Shown piece after piece: positions 1-7,068 of a stretch of DNA of 21,868 bases (position 1 is the stretch's first letter; each line of letters starts with the position of its first letter). This DNA is from Frondihabitans sp. Lineage in GTDB: Bacteria > Actinomycetota > Actinomycetes > Actinomycetales > Microbacteriaceae. The notes below the pieces were generated by a model that saw only the letters and a list, made by a program, of their open reading frames with translations, ran no database searches and was not told where the DNA came from. The stretch spans positions 1-21,868 of the forward strand of contig JAODMX010000479.1 in assembly GCA_025464735.1 (NCBI GenBank). Direction: 5' to 3'. The position numbers and the translations under genes are program-made.

Positions 1-12
1 GGCCGTCGCGGT

Positions 13-24
13 GGTCCTAGGACC
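13..24. repeat. 12-bp perfect palindrome upstream of the GH18 gene
   Basis: GGTCCTAGGACC is its own reverse complement. It lies about 45 bp upstream of the likely -10 box of the GH18 lipoprotein gene, a plausible place for a regulator site. Palindromes of this length are not rare in GC-rich DNA, so its role is a guess. Confidence 0.3.
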
Positions 25-67
25 GTTGCGGCGGCCGCCGCCGAGGGTTTAGCCCGGGGCGCTCCGG

Positions 68-73
68 TACCCT
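68..73 (+). promoter_or_regulatory. -10 box (TACCCT) of a probable leaderless promoter for the GH18 gene
   Basis: TACCCT fits the actinobacterial TAnnnT -10 pattern and ends six bases before the ATG at 80. Transcription would therefore begin at or next to the start codon. No Shine-Dalgarno sequence precedes this ATG. The same arrangement recurs at several other genes in the window. No clear -35 box is visible. Confidence 0.5.
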
Positions 74-79
74 CGTCGC

Positions 80-1105
80 ATGATCCGTCAGCGCCGCAGG
101 CGCACCGTCGTGGCCGGGTTCGCGGTCGCCGCCGTTCTCGTCACCGCCGGATGCGCGTCCTCCACCAATGCCAACACGGCCGTCGTCCCGTCGTCGCTGT
201 TCGTCGAGGGCTACGGTGTCGCCGCATCGTCGACTCTGACTGCCCTGGCGCGCGACAAGGGCTCGATCGACATGGTCGGGATCTCGGGCGTCAGCATCAC
301 CCCGGAGGGCGAGGGCGTGGCCGCGTCATCGCAGGAGGCGCTCGCGATCGCGAAGAAGGCGAAAGCGGACGGCGCGCAGTCGGAACTCTTGATTAACAAC
401 ATCGACGCCACCAAGGGTGATTTCAGCGCTGCCATCGCCACCAAGATGCTGTCGAGCGAGGAGAACCGCGAGTTCGTGATCGCGGGTCTTGCCGCCGAAG
501 TCGACCACGGCGGGTACGACGGTATCCAGCTCGACCTCGAGTACCTCACGGCGAAGAATGCCGACGGCCTCGTCTCCTTCGTTTCTGAGTTGCGGGCCAC
601 GCTCCCCGCGAAGGCGACCATCTCGATGGCACTCATGGCCTCGACGACGGCGTCCGGCTACGCGCAGTCCGGTTACGACATCGCGCGCCTGAGCAAAGAC
701 GTCGATCGCTTCGTCCTCATGGCCTACGACGAGCACGGCAGCGGTTTCAGCACGTCGGGCCCCGTCGGCGGCCTGCCCTGGACCACTCAGGCACTCGGAG
801 CCCTCACATCGCTGGTCAAGCCGTCCAAGGTCGTCCTCGGGGTCGCGGGCTACGGCTACAGCTGGCCGACCTCAGGATCCGGTGGGGTCATCTCCCCGGC
901 CGAGGCACGCAAGCAGGCCGGCGGCGGCGCCCGCTGGGTCGCCGCCCAGGGCGAGTGGACGGCCAAGCTGGCCAACGGCACCGTGCTCTGGTGGTCGGAC
1001 GCCAAGTCGCTGACCGTTCGGTCGAACCTCGCCGTCTCCGACAAGCTGCACGGGGTCGCTCTCTGGCAGATGTCGACGGGAGACGTCATCACTCGCTCGA
1101 AGTAG
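80..1105 (+). CDS. Glycoside hydrolase family 18-type lipoprotein
   Basis: A 341-residue secreted lipoprotein with a family 18 glycosidase fold. The N-terminus has an arginine-rich n-region, a hydrophobic stretch and the lipobox VTAGC, with the lipidated Cys at 25. The catalytic GH18 signature is visible as DGIQLDLE (147-154), with the presumed acid/base Glu at 154. The later family positions MAYD (214-217) and GVALWQ (325-330) are also present. It is a compact catalytic domain without LysM or carbohydrate-binding modules, closest in style to the YaaH/SleL-like branch that acts on cell-wall or chitin-type N-acetylglucosamine polymers. It probably works on the outer face of the membrane. The ATG at 80 is preceded by TACCCT and no ribosome site, so the gene looks leaderless. 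Its neighbour is convergent, so it is probably monocistronic. The substrate cannot be told from sequence. Confidence 0.85.
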   Translation: MIRQRRRRTVVAGFAVAAVLVTAGCASSTNANTAVVPSSLFVEGYGVAASSTLTALARDKGSIDMVGISGVSITPEGEGVAASSQEALAIAKKAKADGAQSELLINNIDATKGDFSAAIATKMLSSEENREFVIAGLAAEVDHGGYDGIQLDLEYLTAKNADGLVSFVSELRATLPAKATISMALMASTTASGYAQSGYDIARLSKDVDRFVLMAYDEHGSGFSTSGPVGGLPWTTQALGALTSLVKPSKVVLGVAGYGYSWPTSGSGGVISPAEARKQAGGGARWVAAQGEWTAKLANGTVLWWSDAKSLTVRSNLAVSDKLHGVALWQMSTGDVITRSK

Positions 1106-1170
1106 CGCGCCGCGCCGCGGGGTGCCACACCAGCCCAGGCCGCGGGAGGCCGCGCCGATCGGACAAAACG

Positions 1171-1186
1171 TCGCGCAATTGCGCGA
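1171..1186. repeat. 16-bp perfect palindrome in a convergent intergenic gap
   Basis: TCGCGCAATTGCGCGA is perfectly self-complementary and lies between the 3' ends of the GH18 gene and the response regulator gene. As RNA it could form a six-pair stem with an AATT loop on either strand, so a bidirectional terminator is possible, but no T-run follows on either strand. A protein-binding site is the alternative. The rest of the 150-bp gap shows nothing clear. Confidence 0.4.
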
Positions 1187-1255
1187 AGCCATCCGCACTT
1201 GGGCGAAAGCACCGAGGCTCGATGCGTTCGGGCGTAGCCACAGCACCGCAACACC

Positions 1256-1912
1256 TCACCGCGGCAGCAACCCGAGCTCCATCGCGAGAGTCACGGCGCG
1301 TGTTCGGTCGCTGACGCCGAGTTTCTCGAACGCGTGCAGCAGATGCGTCTTGACGGTGGCCTCGCTGACGAACAGTGCGTCTGCTGCCGTCCGGTTGCTG
1401 TGGCCCTGAGCAACGAGGCTCAGCACCGCGATCTCCCGTTCGGTGAGGGCGACGGCGGGAGTTCGGTCGGCACCTGGGCGAGGGGCGCCGCCTGAGACGG
1501 AGACGCGGCGCACGAGCATGGCGGCGATGGAGGGGGCGAGCGCGACTTCGCCGCGGGCCACTGACCGGAGGCCGGCCAGGATCTCGGCTTCGGGCGCGGC
1601 CTTGAGGAGGTAGCCGTTGGCTCCGGCTTCAATGGCGGCCAGGATATGGTCGTCGGACTCGTAGGTGGTGAGGACCACCACCCGAATGCCCGGGTCGGCG
1701 GCGAGGATCTCGGCGGTCGCCTCGGCTCCTCCGAGAACGGGCATGCGCAGATCCATCAGCACGATGTCGGGCGCGAGCTCGTGTGCCAGCGTGACGACCT
1801 CAGCGCCGTCGGACGCCTCGCCGACGACATCGAGGTCGCCGGCCGCGGTGAGGAGCGCGACGATGCCGCTTCGAACGATGGGGTGATCGTCTGCGACGAG
1901 GATCCGGATCAC
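1256..1912 (-). CDS. LuxR/NarL-family response regulator
   Basis: A 218-residue two-component response regulator. The receiver domain (1-120) has the acidic pair D8-D9, the phospho-acceptor D54 in VLMDLRMP, T82-T83 and K104 in GYLLKA. The LuxR-type helix-turn-helix occupies about 153-215 (LTEREIAVLSLVAQGHSN, then SEATVKTHL). It is the last gene of the ABC-kinase unit. Its GTG start overlaps the kinase stop by four bases (GTGA), so the pair is translationally coupled. It most likely binds as a dimer to promoter DNA after phosphorylation by the adjacent kinase. Candidate sites are the palindromes upstream of the ABC genes. Assignment to the family is firm; the regulon is not known. Confidence 0.93.
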   Translation of the reverse strand: MIRILVADDHPIVRSGIVALLTAAGDLDVVGEASDGAEVVTLAHELAPDIVLMDLRMPVLGGAEATAEILAADPGIRVVVLTTYESDDHILAAIEAGANGYLLKAAPEAEILAGLRSVARGEVALAPSIAAMLVRRVSVSGGAPRPGADRTPAVALTEREIAVLSLVAQGHSNRTAADALFVSEATVKTHLLHAFEKLGVSDRTRAVTLAMELGLLPR

Positions 1913-3120
1913 GTGCGTGCGCCGGAATCGGGCCCGGCTGCGGGCACGGCTGCGGGCACCACGGCGGGCAGGGCAACCGGCAACGTCACGGTCAGCGTCG
2001 TGCCCCGGCCCGGCTCGCTCACGGTCTCCAGGTCGCCCCGCACGAGCGCAAGGCGATCACGCATCCCAGCGAGACCATACCCGTCGGATGCCTCCGCAGG
2101 ATCGAAACCTCGGCCGTCGTCGTGGATGGTGAGGTGGAGGGCATTGCCGACCTCGTCGAGGAGGAGCTCGGCGTTCCGGGCGCCGGCATGCTTGCGGACG
2201 TTGGCCAGGGCCTCCTGGGCACAGCGGAGCAGCACGACCTCGAGATCCCGGTTCATGGTCGAGGCGGCAGGCGCGGCCGCCTCGACTCGGACGGCCACAC
2301 CGGTCTCGCGGGTGAAGCGACGTGCCAGGCGTTCGAGTGCGAACACCAGTCCGGCGCCAAGATCGACCGGCGCGCTCCCGGCGACGAGAGCTCGCGTCTC
2401 GGAGAGTGCATCGCGGGCCGTGTCTTCGAGCAGGCCGAGGCTCTCGTCGGCGGCGCGGCCATTACCCGAGGCAAGCTCTCGGCGAGCACGCTGACCGAGC
2501 AGCACCAGTGCGGTCAGGCTCTGCGCGATCGTGTCGTGAATCTCGCGGGCGAGTCGTTCTCGCTCGCTGGTCGCCCCGGCGTCACGGCTGAGCACCGCGA
2601 GCTGTGCCTGGGCTTCACGGAGCTCGTCGATCAGACGTGCGCGCTCCTCACTTCGATCGGCTATCGCCGAAATCCACAACCCGAGAGCGAGGCTGCCGAC
2701 AAGACTGATGCCTTCGATGAACACGGCCTCGGGCACACCCGTGCCGTGGGGACCGAGGGGGAGGACGAACGCGATTCCGATGGCTACCGTGAGCGCCACC
2801 GTGCCGATGACGGCGTCTCGGGTGCGGGGAAGCAGGATCCAGATGAGCGGACACGCGATGGCCTGGATCGTCGCCATGGCCGGCGAGTACGCAACCGCAA
2901 CGGCGGAGCAGCCGATCAGGACGACGATGAACGGCACCGCGAGGCGCGGCCGAGAAAACGCCGGCCGCCCGATCAGCACGTACGCGACGACGAGCACGCC
3001 GAGGGTGACGAGCGCGCCGAACTGCCCGCTCTGCCCGGCGGCGATCCCGGTGACGGCCAGACCGACCAGCACCAGGATCGTCGCCACGAAGAGAGCGTGC
3101 CACCCCCTGTTTCCTGTCAT
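1909..3120 (-). CDS. NarL-type sensor histidine kinase (HisKA_3)
   Basis: A 403-residue membrane sensor kinase. Residues 8-153 hold about five or six hydrophobic segments with very short loops, so there is no large extracellular sensor and the signal is probably sensed in or at the membrane. The dimerisation/phosphorylation box is ERERLAREIHDTIAQS with the phospho-acceptor H195. The ATPase has the N box at AQEALANVRKHAG (N307), DDGRGF (334-339) and GLAGMRDR (349-356). The C-terminus is an Ala/Pro/Val-rich tail. The ATG at 3120 has GGAAGG eight bases upstream. It lies 81 bp after the permease gene and overlaps the regulator gene by four bases. The layout resembles exporter-linked kinases that sense envelope-active compounds; that role is inferred from context. 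Confidence 0.92.
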   Translation of the reverse strand: MTGNRGWHALFVATILVLVGLAVTGIAAGQSGQFGALVTLGVLVVAYVLIGRPAFSRPRLAVPFIVVLIGCSAVAVAYSPAMATIQAIACPLIWILLPRTRDAVIGTVALTVAIGIAFVLPLGPHGTGVPEAVFIEGISLVGSLALGLWISAIADRSEERARLIDELREAQAQLAVLSRDAGATSERERLAREIHDTIAQSLTALVLLGQRARRELASGNGRAADESLGLLEDTARDALSETRALVAGSAPVDLGAGLVFALERLARRFTRETGVAVRVEAAAPAASTMNRDLEVVLLRCAQEALANVRKHAGARNAELLLDEVGNALHLTIHDDGRGFDPAEASDGYGLAGMRDRLALVRGDLETVSEPGRGTTLTVTLPVALPAVVPAAVPAAGPDSGART

Positions 3121-3162
3121 GGCCTCAGCCTTCCACGGGACGGCGCCGCCCCGCAGAAGTTC

Positions 3163-3176
3163 TCCACAGGGGTGGA
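3163..3176. promoter_or_regulatory. TCCAC-N4-GTGGA inverted repeat before the kinase gene
   Basis: TCCAC (3163-3167) and GTGGA (3172-3176) form a short inverted repeat in the 81-bp gap between the permease and kinase genes. The larger palindrome at 4964-4989 carries the same TCCAC/GTGGA arms with a six-base centre. A second, weaker site for the same regulator is possible, but the spacing differs and the repeat is short. Confidence 0.25.
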
Positions 3177-3201
3177 TCGCAGGATGCCGGATCCATGTCG
3201 A

Positions 3202-4014
3202 TCAGGAGTCCTTGCGGATCCACCGGAACGTGACGATCGCCGCGACGACGCCGACGACGAGCCAGATCCCCAGGGCGATAGCGACACCGGGGAGGTTCCA
3301 GGTGCCGCCCTGCTCCAGCGACTTGAACGACGAGGGCAGGAAGACCGAGCGCGTGCCCTGAGCGATCCACTTCAGCGGGAAGATCGATGCGACGTTCTGC
3401 AGCCAGCTGGGCAGCAGCGAGAACTGCAGGTAGACGCCGCTGATGAACTGCAGCACGAGAACGATCGGGATGATGACGGCGGTGGCGCTCTTGCCCGAGC
3501 GCGGCACCCGCGACAGGGCGATCCCGAGAACGGCCGACGTGGCGATCCCGAGCAGGTAGATCCAGACGAACGTCAACCATTTGGCCGCAGACGTCGGCAG
3601 CGCCACCCCGAAGGCAAAGTGCGCCAGCACGATCAGGAACGCAACCTGCAGCACCGAGGTCGCGAAGACCTGCCCGAGCTTTCCGATGAAGTACGACAGC
3701 ACGGGCAGCGGTGTACCGGCGAGGCGCTTCAGCGTGCCGTCGCCGCGTTCCACAGCGATGTCGACCGCAAGATTCTGGACTCCGGAGAGCAGGATCCCCG
3801 CCGCGATCATCCCGGGAAGGTAGAAGGCGGCCGGAGTGATCCCCCCGCTCCCGTCGGGCGCCGCGCCGATGTTGCCTGCCTTGCTGAACGCCACCGAGAA
3901 GATCGTCAGCATGATGACGGGAAAGAGGAACGTGAAGAGGATGGTGTCGCCCTGGCGGAAGTACACCTTCGTCTCGTAGCGGGCTCGATCGAACCCGAGT
4001 GCGATGGCGTTCAT
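3202..4014 (-). CDS. ABC-2 type transporter permease
   Basis: A 270-residue integral membrane subunit of an ABC exporter. The N-terminus (MNAIALGFDRARYETKVYFR, then a hydrophobic TILFTFLFPVIML) is typical of the DrrB/YadH-like ABC-2 family. Six hydrophobic segments can be traced, at roughly 26-45, 66-88, 108-135, 138-160, 168-188 and 238-260. The ATG start overlaps the ATPase stop by four bases (ATGA), so the two are coupled and should assemble as a 2+2 exporter. Family members export antibiotics, lipids or other hydrophobic compounds. The linked kinase and regulator suggest induction by the exported compound, which is inference. Confidence 0.9.
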   Translation of the reverse strand: MNAIALGFDRARYETKVYFRQGDTILFTFLFPVIMLTIFSVAFSKAGNIGAAPDGSGGITPAAFYLPGMIAAGILLSGVQNLAVDIAVERGDGTLKRLAGTPLPVLSYFIGKLGQVFATSVLQVAFLIVLAHFAFGVALPTSAAKWLTFVWIYLLGIATSAVLGIALSRVPRSGKSATAVIIPIVLVLQFISGVYLQFSLLPSWLQNVASIFPLKWIAQGTRSVFLPSSFKSLEQGGTWNLPGVAIALGIWLVVGVVAAIVTFRWIRKDS

Positions 4015-4910
4015 GCGAGCTGCTCCTTCGTGTGGGTCTCGGGTCCGGGCCGACCGTCCGTGGCCGCCCCGGCCCCGACCAGGCCGAGGTAGATGTCTTC
4101 GAGGCTTGGTCGCACGACCTCGAGCGACCGCAGCTCCGCCCCCGTCTCGGCGTGCAGTCGGGCGACGAGCGCCGTCGGTTCGAGCGTGCGCACCTCGCGA
4201 AGTCCGGTCGAGTCGTGCCAGCGGACGAGCGGGACCCGCGCCTCCTGACCTCCGATCTCGTCGATGCGACCGATGTCGATCAGGCGCCCGTCGGCGATCA
4301 CGCCGGCGCGGTCACTGAGTTGAGCCGCTTCGTCGAGGTAGTGCGTCGTCAGGAGGATCGTTGTGCCCTCGCGTTTGAGGGATCGGATGAGCTCCCAGAA
4401 CTCGCGCCGCGCCTCCGGGTCGAAACCCGTCGTAGGTTCGTCGAGGAACAGGAGTTCGGGTCGACCGATGACGCCGAGAGCGACGTCGACTCGGCGACGC
4501 TGGCCGCCTGACAGGGCCTTGATTCGGGTGCCCGCTTTGTCGGTCAGCCCGACAGCAGCGATGGTCTCGTCGACGTCTCGATGCTTCGGGTAGATGCGAG
4601 CGAAGTGGGCCACCTGCTCGCGGACGGTGACGTTGCCGCTTTCGCCGCTCGACTGGAGCACCATGCCGAGCCGCCCTCGCCAGTCGCGGTCGGCCGTTCC
4701 CGGATCCTGCCCGAGAACGCTGACCTCGCCGGCGGTGCGGTCTCGGTAGCCCTCGAGGATCTCGATGGTCGTGCTCTTGCCGGCACCGTTCGGCCCGAGC
4801 AGGGCGAACGTCTCACCCCGGTGGATGTCGAAGCTCACGCCGTCGAGGGCGTGGAAGCTTCCGTAGGTCTTGCGCAGATCCCGCACTCGGACGTGCTCTG
4901 TCTCGGTCAT
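4011..4910 (-). CDS. ABC transporter ATP-binding protein (DrrA-like)
   Basis: A 299-residue nucleotide-binding subunit that powers the adjacent permease. Counting from the ATG at 4910, the Walker A is GPNGAGKST (39-47), the Q-loop Q86, the signature LSGGQ (133-137), the Walker B LLFLDEP (153-159) and the switch His 190. The C-terminal 90 residues match the extra domain of DrrA-type ATPases. The frame stays open upstream to 5048, but the extension does not resemble the family. MTETEHVRVRDL is the natural N-terminus; an ATG at 4922 is possible. No good ribosome site precedes either. It is the first gene of the exporter/two-component unit. Confidence 0.9.
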   Translation of the reverse strand: MTETEHVRVRDLRKTYGSFHALDGVSFDIHRGETFALLGPNGAGKSTTIEILEGYRDRTAGEVSVLGQDPGTADRDWRGRLGMVLQSSGESGNVTVREQVAHFARIYPKHRDVDETIAAVGLTDKAGTRIKALSGGQRRRVDVALGVIGRPELLFLDEPTTGFDPEARREFWELIRSLKREGTTILLTTHYLDEAAQLSDRAGVIADGRLIDIGRIDEIGGQEARVPLVRWHDSTGLREVRTLEPTALVARLHAETGAELRSLEVVRPSLEDIYLGLVGAGAATDGRPGPETHTKEQLA

Positions 4911-4963
4911 GGGACCAAGCATGTCGCCGTCCGAGCCCCGGGGGAACAGTGGACCGGTCAAAC

Positions 4964-4989
4964 CCGTATCCACCGATCGGTGGATGCGG
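4964..4989. promoter_or_regulatory. 26-bp near-perfect palindrome (candidate operator) upstream of the ABC operon
   Basis: The core ATCCACCGATCGGTGGAT (4968-4985) is an 18-bp perfect palindrome. After one mismatched pair (4967/4986) three further flanking pairs match, giving 26 bp in all. It lies 54 bp upstream of the ATPase start. It is a good candidate site for a dimeric regulator, either the operon's own LuxR-type regulator or the TetR-type protein upstream. Which one binds is not shown. Confidence 0.55.
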
Positions 4990-5029
4990 ATCAGCCAGCC
5001 ACAAACCGACGGTGCATTCTCCGAGAGGT

Positions 5030-5061
5030 GCCGGCGCGAGTCCCCCACGTCTCGCGCCGGC
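5030..5061 (-). terminator. 11-bp stem-loop between the TetR gene and the ABC operon
   Basis: GCCGGCGCGAG (5030-5040) and CTCGCGCCGGC (5051-5061) pair perfectly around a ten-base loop, giving a very stable hairpin in either strand. On the minus strand it follows the TetR gene and precedes the ABC genes. It could end TetR transcription or act as an attenuator in the ABC leader. No T-run follows, so a classical intrinsic terminator is not certain. Confidence 0.4.
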
Positions 5062-5109
5062 CACTCACCCCGGTGTTACTGCAGCCCCTCCGGCCACTGG
5101 CACGATCAA

Positions 5110-5141
5110 ATCATACCCGCGGGTATTTTCATATCCGTCAA
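5110..5141 (-). promoter_or_regulatory. Probable promoter of the ABC operon with overlapping operator
   Basis: Read on the minus strand, TTGACG (5136-5141) and TATGAT (5110-5115) resemble -35 and -10 boxes, in a notably AT-rich patch just after the TetR stop codon. The spacing is 20 bases, longer than optimal, so one box may be misjudged. The 14-bp palindrome at 5113-5126 lies within this stretch, so a repressor bound there would block polymerase. Confidence 0.4.
5113..5126. promoter_or_regulatory. 14-bp palindrome, candidate TetR-type operator
   Basis: ATACCCGCGGGTAT is a perfect palindrome located 27 bases beyond the TetR stop codon and inside the likely ABC promoter. Sites of gamma-butyrolactone receptor homologues are AT-flanked palindromes with ACC/GGT cores, and this sequence is loosely similar. 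Control of the ABC operon by the adjacent TetR protein is the simplest reading and is untested. Confidence 0.45.
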
Positions 5142-5153
5142 AATGAGGACATG

Positions 5154-5831
5154 TTACGGCCCGATCAGATCCGGAAGCCCGAGACAGGCCTCGAGTCGAT
5201 CGGTCGGCACGACAGCGGGCAGCACGATCTGCCACATCTGCCGCACCCGCTCGTACAGGTCGGCCCGGCCGTGCAGCGAATTGGAGACGATCTCGACGCC
5301 CGTGTAGGCGCCGATGAGATACCGAGTCAGGATCGCCGGGTCGAGGTCGGCTCGGATGTCACCCTCCTGGATCGCCTTGACGACGAGCGAGTGAAGGACC
5401 TTCTGCCAGGAGCCGTACGGGAGCTCGATATCGAGATGCGCGACGAGTTCTTCCGTCGTGAGCTTGACCCCTGCGGCGACGACGACGTCCGACAGGAGCT
5501 GCCGCGTGAAGTCGGCGTGCAGCCGGATCATGGTCGCCAACCCCGGGAGCCCTTCGGCCAGGACGTTGCGCAGGCGCTTGCCGGTGAGTCTGGTCTCCTC
5601 GTGGATCACCGCGTTGGCGAGATCGTGCTTCGACGAGAAGTGGAAGTAGAGCGCCCCCTTCGTCACGCCCGCCTCGACGGCGACGACGTCGAGAGTGGCG
5701 CGCGCGTACCCGCGCTGGGCGAACACGGTGGCTGCCGCCTGGATGATTGCGGCCTGGGTGACCTGAGCACGCACCTGTCGCGGACGGTTGGGCTTCGTGC
5801 GCTCATGGTTCGGGCGCTCGTCGTTCGGCAC
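5154..5831 (-). CDS. TetR-family regulator, gamma-butyrolactone receptor-like
   Basis: A 225-residue TetR-family repressor. The N-terminal DNA-binding domain (about 20-75) contains TQAAIIQAAATVFAQRGY and AGVTKGALYFHFSSKHDLA. The latter is almost the textbook recognition-helix block of the ScbR/ArpA branch of gamma-butyrolactone receptors. The remaining 150 residues would form the ligand and dimer domain, which is not diagnostic by eye. The start is GTG at 5831, chosen because GGAG lies seven bases upstream; no ATG is available. It is upstream of, and on the same strand as, the ABC exporter operon and divergent from the glycerate kinase gene. It probably represses the exporter operon, perhaps via the palindrome at 5113-5126. 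The ligand is unknown, and similarity to the lactone receptors covers mainly the DNA-binding part. Confidence 0.85.
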   Translation of the reverse strand: MPNDERPNHERTKPNRPRQVRAQVTQAAIIQAAATVFAQRGYARATLDVVAVEAGVTKGALYFHFSSKHDLANAVIHEETRLTGKRLRNVLAEGLPGLATMIRLHADFTRQLLSDVVVAAGVKLTTEELVAHLDIELPYGSWQKVLHSLVVKAIQEGDIRADLDPAILTRYLIGAYTGVEIVSNSLHGRADLYERVRQMWQIVLPAVVPTDRLEACLGLPDLIGP

Positions 5832-5943
5832 GGGTTACTCCGCCGTCTTTGGTTGTACGAGAAGCCCCCACCCGCAGCTTGAACTGCGCAGGCCAATGCT
5901 ATCCGTGTCGCAGCACGCGATGCCAGGTGACGTGCGGGCACCC

Positions 5944-5949
5944 TAGGCT
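5944..5949 (+). promoter_or_regulatory. -10 box (TAGGCT) of a probable leaderless promoter for glycerate kinase
   Basis: TAGGCT ends six bases before the ATG at 5956, and no ribosome-binding sequence lies between. The same CCTAGGCT string precedes the Old Yellow Enzyme gene at the same distance. Confidence 0.5.
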
Positions 5950-5955
5950 CGAACA

Positions 5956-7047
5956 ATGCACATCGTGGTCGCACCCGATTCATTCAAGGGCTCCGCCGAT
6001 GCCTCTGAGGTCGCCGCGGCGATCTCCCGCGGCTGGCTGAGCGTCGCCCCTGCCGACCGCACGACCCTCGCTCCCATGGCCGACGGCGGCGAAGGAACCC
6101 TCGATGCATTTGAAGCATCCGTCCCGGGTGCCGTTCGTCGGCGAGTGACCGTCACCGGGCCGGTCGGTGCACCCGTCGATGCGAGCTGGCTTCTGCTGCC
6201 GGACGGGACCGCGGTCGTCGAACTCGCCTCGACGAGCGGGATCACCCTCCTCGGGCCGGACGGCCTCCAAGCGCAGGATGCGGGAACGCGCGGCTTCGGC
6301 GAAGCGATCGCGAGCGCGCTGGCCGCCGGGGCGACCCGGCTCCTGCTCGCCGTGGGCTCAAGCTCGTCGACCGACGGCGGGGCGGGAGCGCTGCAAGCGC
6401 TCGGCGCCCGGATCCTGGACGCCGACGGACACGATATCGGCCCCGGATCCCGGGGGCTCGCCCAGGTCGCGTCGGTCGATCTGACCGGTCTGGCGCCACT
6501 CCCAGAACGCGGCGCCATCGTCGTCTCGGACGTCTCGAACCCCCTGCTCGGCACGACCGGAGCGGCCGCTGTTTTCGGCCCGCAGAAGGGTGCCACCGCC
6601 GCCGACGTCACGACCATGGATGCGGCACTGGCCCGGTTCGCCGCACTCCTTCCCGTCGATCCGTCCACGCCGGGGGCCGGGGCCGCGGGAGGCACCGCCT
6701 TCGGGCTCCTCTGCTGGGGGGCCACCCTCGAACCCGGTGCCGCAGTCATCGCGGAAACAACCGGCCTCCGCAGAGCGATCGCCACCGCCGACGTCGTCAT
6801 CACCGGCGAGGGCCGCTTCGACTCCCAGTCGGCAGCGGGCAAGGCGCCGACATTCGTGCTCGGCCTCGCGCGCGAGGCGGGGGCGCGCAGGATGCTCGTG
6901 GCCGGGTCCATCGAGACCGACACGGAGGGCTTCACCGCCGCTGTCTCCCTCGTCGACCTCGCCGGCTCGGTCGAGCGGGCCGTAGCCGACCCGATCCCCT
7001 GGCTCGAGCGTGCCGGGGCGAGGCTCGCCGAGGCCGCCCGAGGCTAG
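5956..7047 (+). CDS. glxK: Glycerate 2-kinase (GlxK/GarK family)
   Basis: A 363-residue cytoplasmic kinase that phosphorylates D-glycerate, feeding it into lower glycolysis from glyoxylate or sugar-acid breakdown. Family motifs are clear: the N-terminal MHIVVAPDSFKGSADASE, MADGGEGTLDAF, the central VGSSSSTDGGAGALQALG, FGPQKGA, and the C-terminal ITGEGRFDSQSAAGKAP. The length is normal for the family. The ATG at 5956 follows a TAGGCT box by six bases and appears leaderless. It is divergent from the TetR gene and convergent with the GH25 gene, with a gap of only 21 bp, so it stands alone. No other glycerate-pathway gene is nearby. The 2-kinase assignment rests on family membership. Confidence 0.92.
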   Translation: MHIVVAPDSFKGSADASEVAAAISRGWLSVAPADRTTLAPMADGGEGTLDAFEASVPGAVRRRVTVTGPVGAPVDASWLLLPDGTAVVELASTSGITLLGPDGLQAQDAGTRGFGEAIASALAAGATRLLLAVGSSSSTDGGAGALQALGARILDADGHDIGPGSRGLAQVASVDLTGLAPLPERGAIVVSDVSNPLLGTTGAAAVFGPQKGATAADVTTMDAALARFAALLPVDPSTPGAGAAGGTAFGLLCWGATLEPGAAVIAETTGLRRAIATADVVITGEGRFDSQSAAGKAPTFVLGLAREAGARRMLVAGSIETDTEGFTAAVSLVDLAGSVERAVADPIPWLERAGARLAEAARG

Positions 7048-7068
7048 CGGGACGCAGGACGTCGGGCT

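Noticed and set aside
2122..4092. A 656-codon open frame on the plus strand opposite the kinase and permease genes
   Set aside because: It is extremely rich in Arg, Asp, Glu, Gly and His with no domain, which is typical of the antisense frame of GC-rich genes. The opposite strand holds well-recognised proteins.
4911..5048. N-terminal extension of the ABC ATPase
   Set aside because: The extra 46 residues precede the normal family N-terminus and include the 26-bp palindrome, so they are better read as leader DNA.
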